This document shows, in pieces, positions 1 through 11,029 of a stretch of 64,000 nt of DNA. Below the pieces are notes generated by a model, which worked only from the letters and a program-made list of their open reading frames with translations, was not told the origin of the DNA and searched no databases. The DNA comes from Phytophthora sp. 'mugwort' (Eukaryota > Oomycota > Peronosporomycetes > Peronosporales > Peronosporaceae), in NCBI GenBank assembly GCA_033558025.1, contig JAUCEF010000017.1, positions 1,860,001 through 1,924,000 of the forward strand. Direction: 5' to 3'. A program made the translations under genes and the position numbers. The number at the start of each line of letters is the position of its first letter. Within the stretch, counting starts at the first letter, position 1.

Positions 1-144
1 ACGACATCAACTGAAGTTGAACTTGTGTTGCTCTGGTCAGGCTTATTAGTTTAAGGCATCATAGTTCCTGTCACTGTCCACTCTGGACCCTCTCCATTCA
101 TGTATGTCGCTGAAAAATACCGAGGTGTTGATACTCGAAGTCAA

Positions 145-1219
145 CTATGAAATGGAAGTGTCCTCAGGGCTAATCAAAGCGTCGACAAAAGCCTTGTCAC
201 CCGATCCACTCTCAACCATGTGCTGAATCGAAAGGAACCCATCGCCATTCATACGCAAGAACGTCTCATTCGAGTGGGCAAGCGCCTTGAAAGCCTGTTG
301 CAGCACCGCAACATGGAAAGTAGCTGCATAACTTCCACCATACTCGACTTCACTTGACGGAGCGCACGAAAACTCGATAAAAGCTGACGACGTAGGGGAA
401 AAGTCGATCTCGCATGAGCCCGTCTCCGACGTCGCGCTCAAGCTCAGACACTTGGCTTCTGACCTGTCTTCAGGACGTCTGCTATCTGCATCTGACATGG
501 TAATGGTCACACTCGCAGCACTGGGCAAATCGTAGAGCTCTGCGAAAGCATCACGTAGTGGCTCTGACTGCATGATGCAACGTGCCACCACTGCCGATTG
601 CTCGAAAGCACTTTCGAACTCTAGCTGATCCATATCACCGCCTTCATGCTCCAGTACTTGCATGGAGCACTCGCACATGACCCCGCTGTCCTCCACGACT
701 AAAAGCAAGCTAGCACTCTACCACAACTCAAAAAAAACAAGTCAGTAATCGTGCACTCTCTCCGTTCTACCATATTCTATCCCCCCTTACCTCGGGTTCA
801 TATGTCATCCGTAGTGACGTGGTGGCTAGAGCGGAGGGTCCAAACATGGACAAGCACTCGATCAGCAGGTTCACATTGAGGGCGAAGCTCAGCTGAACGG
901 CATTCTCCTCGTCCTCATCCTCTTCTTCTTGGTCAGCAGCTTCTGGTCCTACAGCGCCAAGCGTGTAGCTATCGAACAGCTCCCGTCCGATAGACGTCTT
1001 AATCTGTAGAGACTTGCCCTTGGAGTGCGCAGTGAACAGCAGACCCCGTCGGTCGACGTCGCAGCGCACGCGTTGGTCGCGCTTGCCATGCGCCAAGCAG
1101 CTCAGCAGCGTCACGAAAATCTTGACGCTCTCGGCGGTGCAGCTAAGCGTCGGCAGCGGTGCGGCGCTTGTGGCGGCGCTAGCCCCGACCACGTCCTCGT
1201 CGTCGCTACTCCAAGCCAT
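145..1219 (-). CDS. RAD1: RAD1-like subunit of the 9-1-1 DNA-damage checkpoint clamp (two exons)
   Basis: Predicted Rad1 subunit of the nuclear Rad9-Rad1-Hus1 sliding clamp, which is loaded at damaged DNA to activate the ATR pathway. Exon 1 is 1219-791 and exon 2 is 717-145. The 73-nt intron has GTAAGG at 790-785 and a TAG acceptor ending at 718; splicing is in phase 0 and gives about 333 residues (human RAD1 has 282). Family matches include 'NLLIECLSMFGPSA', which parallels the 'LLDCLSIFG' segment of animal Rad1, 'IMQSEPLRDAFAELYDL', and near the C terminus 'GFLSIQHMVES'. An acidic loop (EEEDEDEE) interrupts the N-terminal half. I chose the ATG at 1217-1219 because the frame upstream of it is AT-rich and reads as non-coding. 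No paralogue is visible. The call rests on motif recognition and intron logic, not on an alignment. Confidence 0.88.
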
Positions 1220-1375
1220 TTGTGAGCTTGAATGTACGATACCAGATTTAAAGTATTTACCTTTAAGTATAAATAAAATATTGACATTAAAATAATAAAG
1301 TATTAAAAAAAAAAGCGGCAAAACCCATTAATATTTGTTAGTTTCCTCCTTCGATAACATAATACTAATAATAAT

Positions 1376-1406
1376 AAACTAACATATCGAATCGATATGT
1401 TAGTTT
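1376..1406. repeat. 31-bp palindrome upstream of RAD1
   Basis: Two perfect 15-bp arms (left arm AAACTAACATATCGA) flank a single central base. The right part is also a diverged direct copy of the stretch starting at 1337 (TGTTAGTTTCCTCCTTCGAT against TGTTAGTTTTCTTCCTTCAA). It lies about 157-187 bp upstream of the RAD1 start codon. The rest of 1220-1550 is AT-rich and shows no gene. Confidence 0.75.
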
Positions 1407-1549
1407 TCTTCCTTCAATAGTCACAGAGCACTGAAAAAAAAACTCACGTTTATTTTTCCATGGCCATCACTTTTGGAGTTTTGCTTCAAAAATACAGTAA
1501 ACACTCTCGCTTCCGGTATCGAGCTATATATTGTTGCAGATATCTAGAG

Positions 1550-2150
1550 ACTCAACTGCGAGGCACATATGATAGAAAACATTTTCTAAGTCTACGTCGG
1601 GCCTTTAGCTGGAGGCGTTCTTGTTCCTCTCGTCGACGTCGTTGAAGATGATACCATTGTGGCGGAACAGTTTTCTGTCGGCAACTTGTCATACAGATAC
1701 GTCCAGATTGCATTGCTCCACTGTATTCCTTGCAGTTGATTGACAACATACACATCCTTCTTGAGATTTTCTGCATGTTTTATATTGTCCTACATCCAGC
1801 GGGGCTGCTTCCGTCGATACACCCGCTTGAAAAGACGCGCTAATCCCAGCGGCACGGGCTGCAGGAAAGCAGTAGTGTTTGGTGATAAATATCTACACAA
1901 ACATTAGTACATACTTGAGTACAAAAATATCGCCAAGAGTATGCGAGGCGTTGTCCAATACCAACAGGGTATACCACCCGGTCGCTCGAATGGCGCGGTC
2001 GAGGATGAGCAGCCACTCGCGAAATAATACACCCCATCATCCACGCCTGTTACAGGTACCCCAATTGGCCTGCGCTTCTCGAAGCTGTACGGCTGCTTTG
2101 CACGGCCTAAAAAAGACGGCGACGTCAGGCCCGGGACGTCTGCGTTAGCG
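1550..2150 (-). mobile_element. pogo/Tigger-like DDE transposase relic, copy 1
   Basis: On the minus strand the pieces of a DDE_1 (pogo/Tigger) transposase can be read across frameshifts. In order they are: 'QAWMMG' (about 2040), 'FREWLLILDRAIRATG' followed by the catalytic block 'LLVLDNASHTL' (about 2020-1930), 'SPNTTAFLQPVPLG' and 'FKRVYRR' (about 1875-1815), and a tail with 'AIWTYLYDKLPTENC' (about 1730-1660). In pogo elements the second block holds the second catalytic Asp, and the third is the 'PPNTT..LQP.D.G' motif. Here the Asp of that third motif is replaced by Leu. At least one frameshift and several stops make it non-functional. No terminal inverted repeats were identified. The family is distinct from the copy at 2457-4012. 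Confidence 0.72.
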
Positions 2151-2178
2151 GTCAGCCCAAATGTGATCCATATCTTTC

Positions 2179-2276
2179 TTCTTCACGCTGTGAGTACCTG
2201 TGGTACATATGGAGCAGGTGGGTGTTATTCTTCACACCGCGAGTACATATGGTACAAATGGAGCGGGCAGGTACCA
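2179..2276. repeat. 49-bp imperfect tandem duplication
   Basis: Two diverged copies of a 49-bp unit start at 2179 and 2228 (TTCTTCAC...GAGTAC...GGTACA.ATGGAGC). The duplication lies between the two pogo relics, in a stretch (2150-2456) with no supported gene. Confidence 0.6.
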
Positions 2277-2456
2277 ATTTATCACAGCCCGGTCTCGTCC
2301 ATATTGTATATATCCTGAGGGAAGTGCCGTATTCGAGATCTCGTACTTCATACCACTACTTCGTGAAGTTGTGTTGTTGAAAAGTGGACACGAGATGTAC
2401 AAGTATCGACACATCTATGTACAATTGCACTGGTAGCGCTCATCACCTCCACACTG

Positions 2457-4012
2457 TTAGCGCTCACCGCCTACCTCCTCTATTGCTAGATTATCTATAT
2501 CTCTGCTAGCGTCTACCTCGTAACGCACCACCGGAACCTCCCCCAGAAGTCTGTTAAGCAATTCATTGTCGGACTCCGACTCCAGTAAGTTCTGCTCTGC
2601 AACTTCTAGTCCGCTGTTTTGCTTTGGGATAATGCTCGCCTTCACAAACCCGTTCGTGATGACTGCGACTGTCAGGGAAGCCCACGCATTCTCTGCCCAC
2701 CGAAATTAATTGCGGTCGTTAAGGAGCTTTTGAACGGCAGCGTGGCCGTTGATGCCCTCAATTGCTGTAGCATATTGCTAACCCAGTTCTTTCACAGCGC
2801 ATCCTTCAATGGTTTATTCCATGTGATATCAGCCGGTTGACACATGAAAGTGTAGCCAGCAGGTATCGGCATCAACTCCACGTTAAGTAGTCTAGCGAAA
2901 ATACGAACATCTTGGCGCCAGTGGCCGGAGAAATCGTCCAGCAGCAGCAAGACGGGCTTCTTCATATCGCCCCTGTTCCAAAAGTGATGCAATAACCATT
3001 GGATAGTGAGCTCTCTGTTCCATCTGCCTGCTTGATTCCCTTAAAGCTGCACTCCATTTTGCTCCCGTTGAAGCTGTCGCCACAGGGTAGCACCAAAACC
3101 GTGTTGAAAAGCGGTATTCTCCCACGCGCGCTGCGCGTCCACCGATGGTTTGGCCTTAAAGACCAGAAACGGATCGTACTTTTGCCCGTGACTGTCTCCT
3201 AACAGCATCAGCGTAACGCGATCCTTGTCTCTGCCTACACTTTTCATCCAGACCGTCCGGCTACCGGCCGATGCTACAGTCTTTGTTGGGAAATACTCGT
3301 AGTTTATTGCTGCACACAGCGCAACAGTAGTAAATTACAGTAAATAAATACACAATTGCTCTTACCGGTCTGGTCTGCATTATATACACGTTCGACGCCC
3401 AGTTCTGCCATCTTTTGGCGCACCTTGATACCGAAATCCGCAGCAACAGTGGCAGCGACTTCGGGGGGGGGTTCTGACTTGGCGGGTACGGCGACGAATA
3501 GCCAGCTTATTCCGACGGAGAAAAGAATGTAGCCATGTCTGAGATGCGGCGAATTTCTCGGACGGAAGCCCAGCGCTGTCGTACAGTCCTTAGCTTGCAT
3601 CCGTACCATTAGGCCGATCACCGGTATACCTCCGCTCTTAGTGAGTTGATCCACAGCACAACTTGCTGCTCCAGCGAGGAGATAAGGATGCCGACGCGCC
3701 AGCTCGGCGGTCATTGCAGTGGGACCCGCAACCGGTCTCGCCCTTCTCTAGGATGAGAGCGCGCTGCTTCAGCCAGTTGTAGATTTGCCGTTTTTGCCAG
3801 GAACTTGCTCTCCGGCTAACAAGGGGAAGAAATGCTTGACAGTTGCGTGCATCTTGTCCTTTGAAACAATGGCGACGGGAAACTACACCACCTCCTGTTT
3901 GAACTGGTACGAGATGGCGACGCGCTTGAACTACTTCAGGGCTTTTCCGGTGCCCGTCGTCCTCGCCCGCCCTTTTCGCTGGCCTGGTGTGCGCGTCATG
4001 GTGCGTTTCTGA
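2457..4012 (-). mobile_element. pogo/Tigger-like DDE transposase relic, copy 2
   Basis: Near full-length transposase pseudogene read on the minus strand in several frames. The N-terminal part (about 4010-3650) includes 'KRQIYNWLKQRALILEKGE', 'KHFFPLLAG' and 'RHPYLLAG'. The first catalytic block 'VERVYNADQTG' lies at about 3380-3350. 'DRVTLMLLGDSHGQKYDPFLVFK' parallels the strand after it, but cut here: only its start, 'DRVTLMLLGD', is cited (about 3225). The second block 'LLLLDDFSGH' is at about 2950 and 'PAGYTFMCQPADITWNKPLK' at about 2870-2810, followed by an acidic C terminus ending in a stop at 2457. Frameshifts occur around 3900, 3730, 3350, 3060 and 2780, so no intact ORF remains. In this family the DDE_1 enzyme cuts and pastes an element flanked by TA duplications; the ends were not resolved here. 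Confidence 0.8.
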
Positions 4013-4128
4013 CAATGAATGGCTGGCCTCTATCGCTTATCGCAGCATTTCTGCACTCTGAATTAGGAGATCTGAACCGGTGACCTGGCTGCTATGTTCG
4101 CTCCTATTGACTAATGGGCAGTACGAAT

Positions 4129-4599
4129 TAGGAGATCTCTCTGACGAAAAGTTTTATTAAATAATATTTTATTTTGAAATAAAGATTTCCTAAAGAAAAC
4201 TTATTTTTTGTGAAACTTCCAAAAACAGTGCACCTGTTATGGAAGGTATTATTAATTTTCATCATGATTTAATGTTTTTTTTTTAATTATGATTACTGTA
4301 TTTGTTTGTTGGATGTTATTTAGAGCTATTACTCTGCCGTAAAAAATGCACCAATAGTACCCAAACAATAAGCAAAATGACCTGTTTCACTAAAACTTGA
4401 AAATGCAACTTCTAATATTAAATCTTTAGAATAAAAACCAGTTGATTTATTTCTTGAAATGATTTAAAAGTTATTCTTAAAAGATACATATTTTAATAAG
4501 AAAAAAATTTAAAATGTGAACCATTTATATGGTTTAAGTATAAATAATAATAAAAGCATTAAGTGGATGCCTTGGCATTAATCTGAAGTAGGAGATCTC
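4129..4599. other. Nuclear mitochondrial DNA insertion (NUMT): nad5 fragment (-) and start of the large-subunit rRNA gene (+)
   Basis: An abruptly AT-rich segment. On the minus strand, 4460-4335 reads 'STGFYSKDLILEVAFSSF' and then 'GHFAYCLGTIGAFFTA', the conserved core of mitochondrial NADH dehydrogenase subunit 5. On the plus strand, 4553-4582 contains AAGTGGATGCCTTGGCA, the near-universal 5' end of bacterial and mitochondrial 23S-type rRNA. The rRNA match stops after about 30 bases. The segment is bracketed by an 11-bp direct repeat TAGGAGATCTC at 4129-4139 and 4589-4599, with a related copy at 4060-4073. Mitochondrial origin is inferred from these two gene signatures and the composition; gene order in the donor mitochondrial genome was not checked. 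Confidence 0.8.
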
Positions 4600-4839
4600 G
4601 AATACGGTAGAGGTCGGTCAGGTCTTGAGGCTGCTAACGGAAGCATTTATCACCAATTATTATATTATTCTGATAGAATAAGCTCTCCTATCGTCCTACA
4701 TTGCAATCTTCAGTACTGTACATTGCACATTTCCTGTGCCTAACAGAAATTTGCCTAGACGAACGCGTCAGTACTCTGCTGACTTTAAATAAAGTGATCA
4801 TCAAGTAGAAAACATGATCTCACCTCCGCCAATACGTGA

Positions 4840-7570
4840 ATGATCAATCTAGAGATCGGTAAGGATCGTTATCAAGTTCGGCTGGGCAGTGGCAGTTCGC
4901 GCAGCATCATCAGCACAGCATTAATGTGCGCGCTCCATATGCAGGGGGCAAGTCTGGAGACTTCCAGAGTCGCGTTTGATTTGGTCCAAGGAAGCGCGCA
5001 GAGTGAGGGGGGGGGCTCGTTTTCCCATCTCGCAACTGAAGCGAAATTCGGTGATCATTCACAAATTCGAAGTGCTGCCTTCCTTGCGTGATGATATTAC
5101 GATAGGCCGGGACTTATTGACTACCTCGGCTTGGTGACCGACTTCAAGACTGACTGTGTTCAATGGGATGGTAGGAAAGTAGTGGCTCACACTGCTAACA
5201 AAGCACTCGACCCGTCAAACCATTTCAACGCCAATTGACTCCCGATGAAGCCGAAGAGCACTTTGCCTGCTATGCCATTGGCGGCACTCCTGTGGATCTG
5301 CTGCTTCAATACTTGGAGGCAGCTTATTAACAGCGGTCAGCAGATCGGAGGCGACAGGGGCGTTATTAACAGGCGTAGGTCGGTAGGATTGGTCGAATCC
5401 GTAACCTGATACCGTAATCGGTCGTCGCATTAAAACACACCAGGTTGTATGGGGGTTGTATGTTCACTAAGCTCTGGTAGATCGCAATGAATCGGTGAAC
5501 GGAGGGAAAGACGGAATTCTCCATAGAGAGCTTCGCCATTGCGCAAAAGATGATTTCTCGATAAGGATCACCCATACCATAAGCTACCCCCGCTGGTGGA
5601 GGTTTCACCCCAGCGACGACGACTTCAATCCATTGCGGGGCATACTCTCCTCGAGCGCAGTTTCGAGTGCTTCGTCAGCGTTTCCTCCTTTGAGTCGGTA
5701 GACAGAAGAGATAGGGGCGTCGGCTAGCCCAGTGGAGAGCGCGTCGCCCATGAAACCCCATGCAGAGTCTCGCGGTAAATTGGAGAGCCCACCGCTGTCG
5801 TTACGAGCCCGTCCACCCTCACTGAGTGACGTGGCCGAGGTGGAGACGAAGAAGGCGGCGGAGCTGGAGTTTCACGAGCCCAGGAGGGCTATGTCGAGTC
5901 GGACAAGGCGCACAGATAGCGACGAGAGGATAAAAAAACCCGAAGCCACATGAGGAGGCTGGGGCCGCTACGGATGCCCCGAAGTCCCCCGTGAAGAGTG
6001 AGACTTCATCGGAATTGGCGTCTGTATCTAGGTAGATCCGTGCTTACAAGCGGAGAAACACGACGAAGAAAAGTGAGGGAAAAGTGGGGTGGCTGTTCAA
6101 TTTCATTCTCGTTGAGTAGGAGAGAGGTTGTACTGTACAACCCCACGCCTACAGCGCTTTTGGCCCAGGTTGTACCGTGATACCAATCTACCTCTGTTAA
6201 TAACGCCCTTCATCCTCCAAGGCAAGCGGATTGTTGCCTGCTTTTCGCGGTCAATGGCAGACCCACAGCTGAAGTACTTCACGATGGAGCGGCAGTTACT
6301 TTCAAACGTTGATATTCTGACGGAATACCGCAACCTACTTCTGGGGATTCTTATTGTGGTGCACACCGATCGTAAGAATTTGCTCCCCCCTTGCGAGAAC
6401 TCGCTACGCGTCGAGCGCTGGAAACTACTGCTCGAAGAATACAATGGAAGAGGAAGAAGCAGCAATAGATGGGACCGGCTATGAAAAATCATCCGCTACA
6501 GAGTCTACTTGCGAGGGCATCATCGCTCGACTGGAGAAAAAGAAAGCTGACCCTGATTAATTGCTCCGTCCGCCACTCAATGTGGTGCTGCTGCACCATC
6601 GGAAACGTATTGTTGTCCCCGAATATTTGCGCCGCAGTCTAGTGGAAACGTATCACGACTATCTGTTACATCCAGGTGAGGACAAGCAGTATCAAACGAT
6701 GAGCACGTTTTGTCAAACTGGTAGTGGCAAAATTCGTCAAAACTTGTATGGAGTGCAAACATGTTAATCTTCATGGCGGGAAACAGCAGTAAGGATGCTT
6801 TCCTCCAACTCCAGGCTCAAACACCGATTGCCCATTCGATGTCGTTTGGTGGGACCAGTAGGTGGTGGACATACTTTTGACAGTTGTGATGCAACAATTT
6901 CGATAGCTAGAAGTCATCCTGCAGCGTGGCAAGATTTCCACAGCACGGCACTTAGTTTCGAACGTGTATGGCTATATCGTTATCCTCGACCAAAATTCGT
7001 CGTGCACCACCAATGTACAGAGTTCCCCGGTGACGAATTCCGGTTGTTGTTGAGTTCGTTGGCCATCAAAGACAAGCCGAACAGTGCTAAGAACCCACAG
7101 GCGAACGCCACTTGTGAGTGTGTGCATGTGGAGATTAAGAACATTCTCCGCGTGCGCCCGATTCGCACGACCAGCTTTGACGGCGCGATCGCCTACGCAA
7201 TCCGAACCAGCTATCACTCGGTACGCCGAGCTTCTTCAGGGCAGCTAATATTTGGTGAAGACATGATCGCGCGCCAACTATACTTTGTCACCTGGAACGT
7301 CTTCTTGAAGCAGCGCTTCGTCGTCACCCTGCGATGCAACGATCGTGAAAACATGAACCAACTGCAACATTTCAATCAACTAGGTGACCACGTCAAGCTC
7401 CGCATTCCCACGCGCGAGCGAAATAAACGGACCCTATAACCAAAAGCTGGTTTGTTGTGGAGACGTCTACGAGAAGGGCAACGTTCTTTCTACACCGGAT
7501 CAAGCGAATACCGTGTCAATATCAGACGCATTTTCCCGTGTTGATTCAATCCCTGACACCCTGGCATGAG
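4840..7570 (+). mobile_element. Ty3/Gypsy retrotransposon relic A (protease, RNase H, integrase)
   Basis: Degenerate pol region in several frames. A retropepsin-like start at 4840-5091 has 'LGSGSSRSIIS' where an active enzyme has an Asp before the first Ser/Thr-Gly, so the catalytic Asp appears mutated to Gly. The stretch 5100-5160 continues the protease fold ('GRDL'). RNase H is at about 6200-6480 ('CFSRSMADPQLKYFTMERQL', 'LLGILIVVHTDRKNL'). The integrase zinc-binding region is at about 6600-6700 ('VVPEYLRRSLVETYHDYLLH') and the integrase core at 6940-7300 ('HQCTEFPGDEF', 'KNPQANATCECVH'). The Asp of the usual 'DNGTEF' motif is lost. A C-terminal tail follows to about 7570. No RT palm (YIDD-type) was found between 5200 and 6190, so the polymerase core seems deleted or scrambled. 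LTRs were not identified. Confidence 0.8.
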
Positions 7571-7799
7571 CGATAATGACATCTTTTTCTGCACCCTTGG
7601 CCACTTGCCCCTGACCTCGCTGGCGCATGGGCTGATTCCACCGAGTGTAGTCATGCTTTGTGTGTACAAGCTGTACCGTCAGGGCGCTGTATGCTTAAGT
7701 AAGGGACTAGCTGACGCCAGGAGTAACTTCAATTTAATCAATCATCTCACAATTCGACTCTAATAAGCAGCTTGGCACCCTACCACAATCAGATTTTTA

Positions 7800-8260
7800 A
7801 ATCCATATTTTCCGCATGCCAGGCACACCTTCCCGGAGTCCCACAACTTTGAGATCCGTGTTGACACGAGTGTGAGCCCAACCAAAATCATTTATCTCAC
7901 GGACAGAATCAACGACACCAAGCCCAAATGGGAAACGGGATTCGTGCCTGGGACCTGGTACGACTTCGGCATCAGGGTCGCTTCCGCCAGGACATTGGTT
8001 CTGTGTTGGAACACTACGCAAGTGAGGGAAACAAAACAAATGGTGCGTACGGTTGAACACAAAGCCATTGTGGCTCATCCGACGACTTTCGAGTTTCACA
8101 TCGGTCTCTTGGTGCTGGCGAGCGATGGTAGCGAGCCGAAGAGGACGTGAAGCAGAACACCGTGTCGTACAGCGGTGTGTCGCTGGGCGCGAAGGTGTCG
8201 ATGTACATGCTGTCTGTTCCAGTACCAATTAAAACGTATATCTGCCGCTATCGATTTAGA
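7800..8260 (+). pseudogene. GH131-like secreted glycoside hydrolase, truncated and frameshifted
   Basis: The plus strand reads 'HNFEIRVDTSVSPTKIIYL', 'KWETGFVPGTWYDFGIRV' and 'FEFHIGLLVLASDGSEP'. A +/-1 shift near 8135 then leads to 'EEDVKQNTVSYSGVSLGAKV'. The order resembles the second half of the GH131 catalytic domain (beta-glucanases of fungi and oomycetes), where a 'W..F.Y.(V/I)D' strand is followed by 'WHLGVLELP' and a closing 'YFSGVYIEDG'. The N-terminal half, any signal peptide and a start codon are missing, and the sequence begins just after the Gypsy relic. It is therefore probably a cellular gene broken by, or carried with, transposon activity. Family assignment is from memory of motif order and is moderately sure; another carbohydrate-active beta-jelly-roll family is possible. 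Confidence 0.55.
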
Positions 8261-8799
8261 TAGGTAATATCCATGTGAGTTGAGCGGGCTTTTCGGGCGG
8301 GAATCGACCCACGTCACTCAATTGAACCGAGCTGGGGCAGAGCGGTACCACATCGCGAACCACTCCATACAGCTTACCAGTTTTCACAACCAATTCAGAG
8401 CCGAACTCCGTACTAAACACTACATGGTGGCTAAATGACAATTGCCAGAAGCGGGGTCTTATCCACAAGGCAGCTGGCTGCAAGCTAGCAGCGTGGGCCA
8501 AGCTGACCTTCACGATGAAGCGCCGGCACAACCTACTGTTCCGACATCATGATAAAAGACTTGCATTATGACCGAGACCTACGGCGACGGCTAGCGCCAC
8601 AAGCCTCTGGAAGCGACTTCGCTAGCTTTGGAGAAACGTCTGTACGCTTGAATAGAGCACCTAAGCGGCGCAAAGTGTGTGTGTATATCTCGTGAGCTGA
8701 TCAAGATGAAGGCGACAAAAGACCTTTTCGACACGCGGGAGCTCGAGTTACAGATGGCCGGCCTACTGTCTTTGAACGTCGCCATGGATTAGAGCGGGT
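8261..8799. other. Unassigned stretch with one possible coding relic
   Basis: No recognisable gene. On the plus strand about 8600-8791 reads 'KPLEATSLALEKRLYA' (stop) 'IEHLSGAKCVCISRELIKMK' and 'LFDTRELELQMAGLLSLNV' before a stop. This looks protein-like in composition but matches no family I know. Minus-strand ORFs over the same bases are equally short. Treat as a possible gene remnant only. Confidence 0.25.
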
Positions 8800-9092
8800 G
8801 GAAAAATTTTACGCCCACTTAAAGATTTGTATTTTTGATGCTTAGCTGTACTTCGAAGACGTTAATACTTACCATAACCACCACCACTATCATGAACGGC
8901 TTCTAGGCGCTTGGGCATTAAGAAAACACACTTTCTCACCACGTCGTCGTCGATTTCAGACCAAATTCGGCGCCAAATTCGGCTGTACCTTGAGATCATC
9001 GATCGAAGTTGCTGGGCGCTTGTTTAGCTCCCGCTTCATGACGGACCATACATTTTCTATAGAATTCAGGTCAGGCCCTCCGAAAATACGAC
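8800..9092 (-). mobile_element. Tc1/mariner transposase C-terminal relic (copy A)
   Basis: The minus strand from 9090 reads 'PDLNSIENVWSVMKRELNKR' followed by 'PATSIDDLK'. After a frameshift it continues 'RIWRRIWSEIDDDVVRKC' and 'MPKRLEAVHDSGGGYGKY' before a stop at about 8860. This is the classic Tc1 DDE_3 C terminus: the 'SPDLNPIENVW' block with the third catalytic residue, then '(S)MPRRL.AVI...GG.TKY'. The region below the stop ends in GGTGGAAAAATTTTACGCCC at 8799-8818, which looks like a Tc1-type terminal sequence. The N-terminal two thirds of the gene is absent. Confidence 0.78.
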
Positions 9093-9294
9093 TGCAATGA
9101 AATTTAGGCAGCTCGTAAAAGTCAGTAATTGCGGGGGGGATCTTAGTATTATGAAATACTTTATTTCACTGGTAAGACCAATACCCTCCACTACCTGGTC
9201 ATCTCTTGTTAGCGCTGACGACATCAGCAACCGTCTTCACATTCCAAAGGTGACGATTCACCTTGGGGAACAAATCACCTCAAGGTTGATCGGG

Positions 9295-10930
9295 AGTAAT
9301 TCTTGCGGTGGCTGCCGAGTACATGCTTCACCTGACTAAAGAATCGCTCGCACATGTTCGAAGTAGGAGGAACCACAGCAATGCCAGGGTACTCACACGG
9401 CTGCTCGCGCAGCATTTTTCGCTTTTCAGCACTCGGTCGGCGAAACCAAGTGTCTTGTCCTCGACCACTGCAGCCGGAGGGAGTTGCTGGCGCTGTAAAT
9501 GGAAGCAGCAGAGTGCGCTACTGCTGGTTAGACTGTCCACCTTGCCCATCCGAATGTGACGCAGGCATCTTCAAAGTCAGGCTGCCGGACGATAGCAGCG
9601 TCTGACCCTGGGTAGACTTCAACATCAGGATGCTCGACGATCGGCGCGTCGAAAATATGGCGAACCTCAAGCAGCGATAGACCATCAGCGCTTTGCAGTT
9701 TCTTCGACGAGGAGTTGAACGCCTTTAATTCGTCGAGAGGCCCCTTGAGCTGGTTCTCCTCGCGGCGGGTTGGCATGAGCGCAGCTATCGCGTCATCCAA
9801 GTGTTAATTGCGTCTTTTAGCTCAAAGTAGCGTTGAGCCATGTTGAAGGTCGATGACCACCAGGTCGCCTGACGCAGTACTGGCCTCAGCTTCGTATTTT
9901 CTAAATTTAAAAATGCAAAATACAAGTTAGTAACCGATATACAATATTTCGATATTGGACTTACCGAAGACTGAACGACGCGTTGAAGCCGCGTAATTTA
10001 CGCATCAACGCCTTCAACTTCTCCAGCAACGTCTCGTAGCACTCCATGCAGTCCATGACAGCCAAGTTGAGTCTGTGGCTGGCGCACACCACAAAGGGCA
10101 CCTTCATTATCGACGCAATGCAGCCGTTCATGGGGCAGTTATCGGCCGCGATGTACAGCATGTCAGACAGAGAGCGCTTGAAAAAACCCAGAATGGTCCG
10201 AAGGAAGGCCACGTGGGCGGACGCAGAGTTGTCGACGGTATTGTCGTCCACAAAGGGGGCCATAGCGAGCAAAATCGTCTCCATTTTGGGGTCGTGCAGG
10301 AACGTCGCAAATACCGCAACATAGTGCTCCGAGCGAAAGGAGCAGCCGTCCCATACAATCCCAAACTTCTGGGAGAACTTCAGCGATGAGGTTTCTCGAG
10401 GGCATTTGCCAGAAGCCTTTGTACTTCTCGAGGGACTCGGTTGAGATCGAAGAGATAACAGCATACTTTGCCATCGTCTCGTTTTCAGGAAAGCTGAAGG
10501 GGAGATTGCATGACACGACCCAGTCGACCCAGCGGTAGAGCATCTGACTCTTCTTGTCAACGTATCTAATGAGAGTGCCGCTGTCGAGACCATTGCTGGC
10601 GATCTCCGCAGTAAAGTTGGGCTGTCGAGCGCGTACGTGGCTCATCAAGTTCGTGTAGCCAGTCTTGGTGTCTTGCTTGCGAAGTTTTGAGCAGCGACAG
10701 CGAAAGAATGCTGTCGGTTCATCTTGTTATCCGAGGACGGGCTGGAAAAGAAGTCGCACACTTGCTTGTTGGTGAAGGTAGTTGCTGGTCCCATGGTAGA
10801 TTGGAAAGTGAGGAGATGGGACGTTGCAACAGGGAGATATCTAGCAGCGGTTGGTTGTCAGCTTTGCGCTTGGCGGCGACAGCAATCGCTGGCTGATAAG
10901 AGTTTGACTGGTGCAGCATGTTGTACAAAA
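9295..10930 (-). mobile_element. hAT-family transposase pseudogene (copy A)
   Basis: A long hAT-type transposase on the minus strand, with frameshifts. Near 10900-10590 is an N-terminal BED-like region ('TGYTNLMSHVRARQPNFTAE'). A core at 10380-9961 reads 'FGIVWDGCSFRSEHYVAVF', 'YIAADNCPMNGCIASIMKV' and 'VVCASHRLNLAV', the last two being the conserved hAT catalytic and RNase H-fold blocks. The dimerisation C terminus at about 9370-9300 reads 'VVPPTSNMCERFFSQVKHV', the hallmark PTS(N).CER.FS motif. An A/T-rich interval at 9890-9960 with splice-like ends may be an intron. Active elements would make 8-bp target duplications; the ends were not found. Confidence 0.82.
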
Positions 10931-11029
10931 TTACGTTTAGCGGTACTGGACAAAAGTAATTTACCTTTACGGATATTAACCGAAAAATTCATTATTCACT
11001 ACGAATATTGCAGTACTATTTTCACTTCA

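Noticed and set aside
767..1321. Upstream Met-rich extension of RAD1 exon 1.
   Set aside because: The extension is translated from A/T-rich upstream sequence and shows no Rad1 similarity; the internal ATG at 1219 is better.
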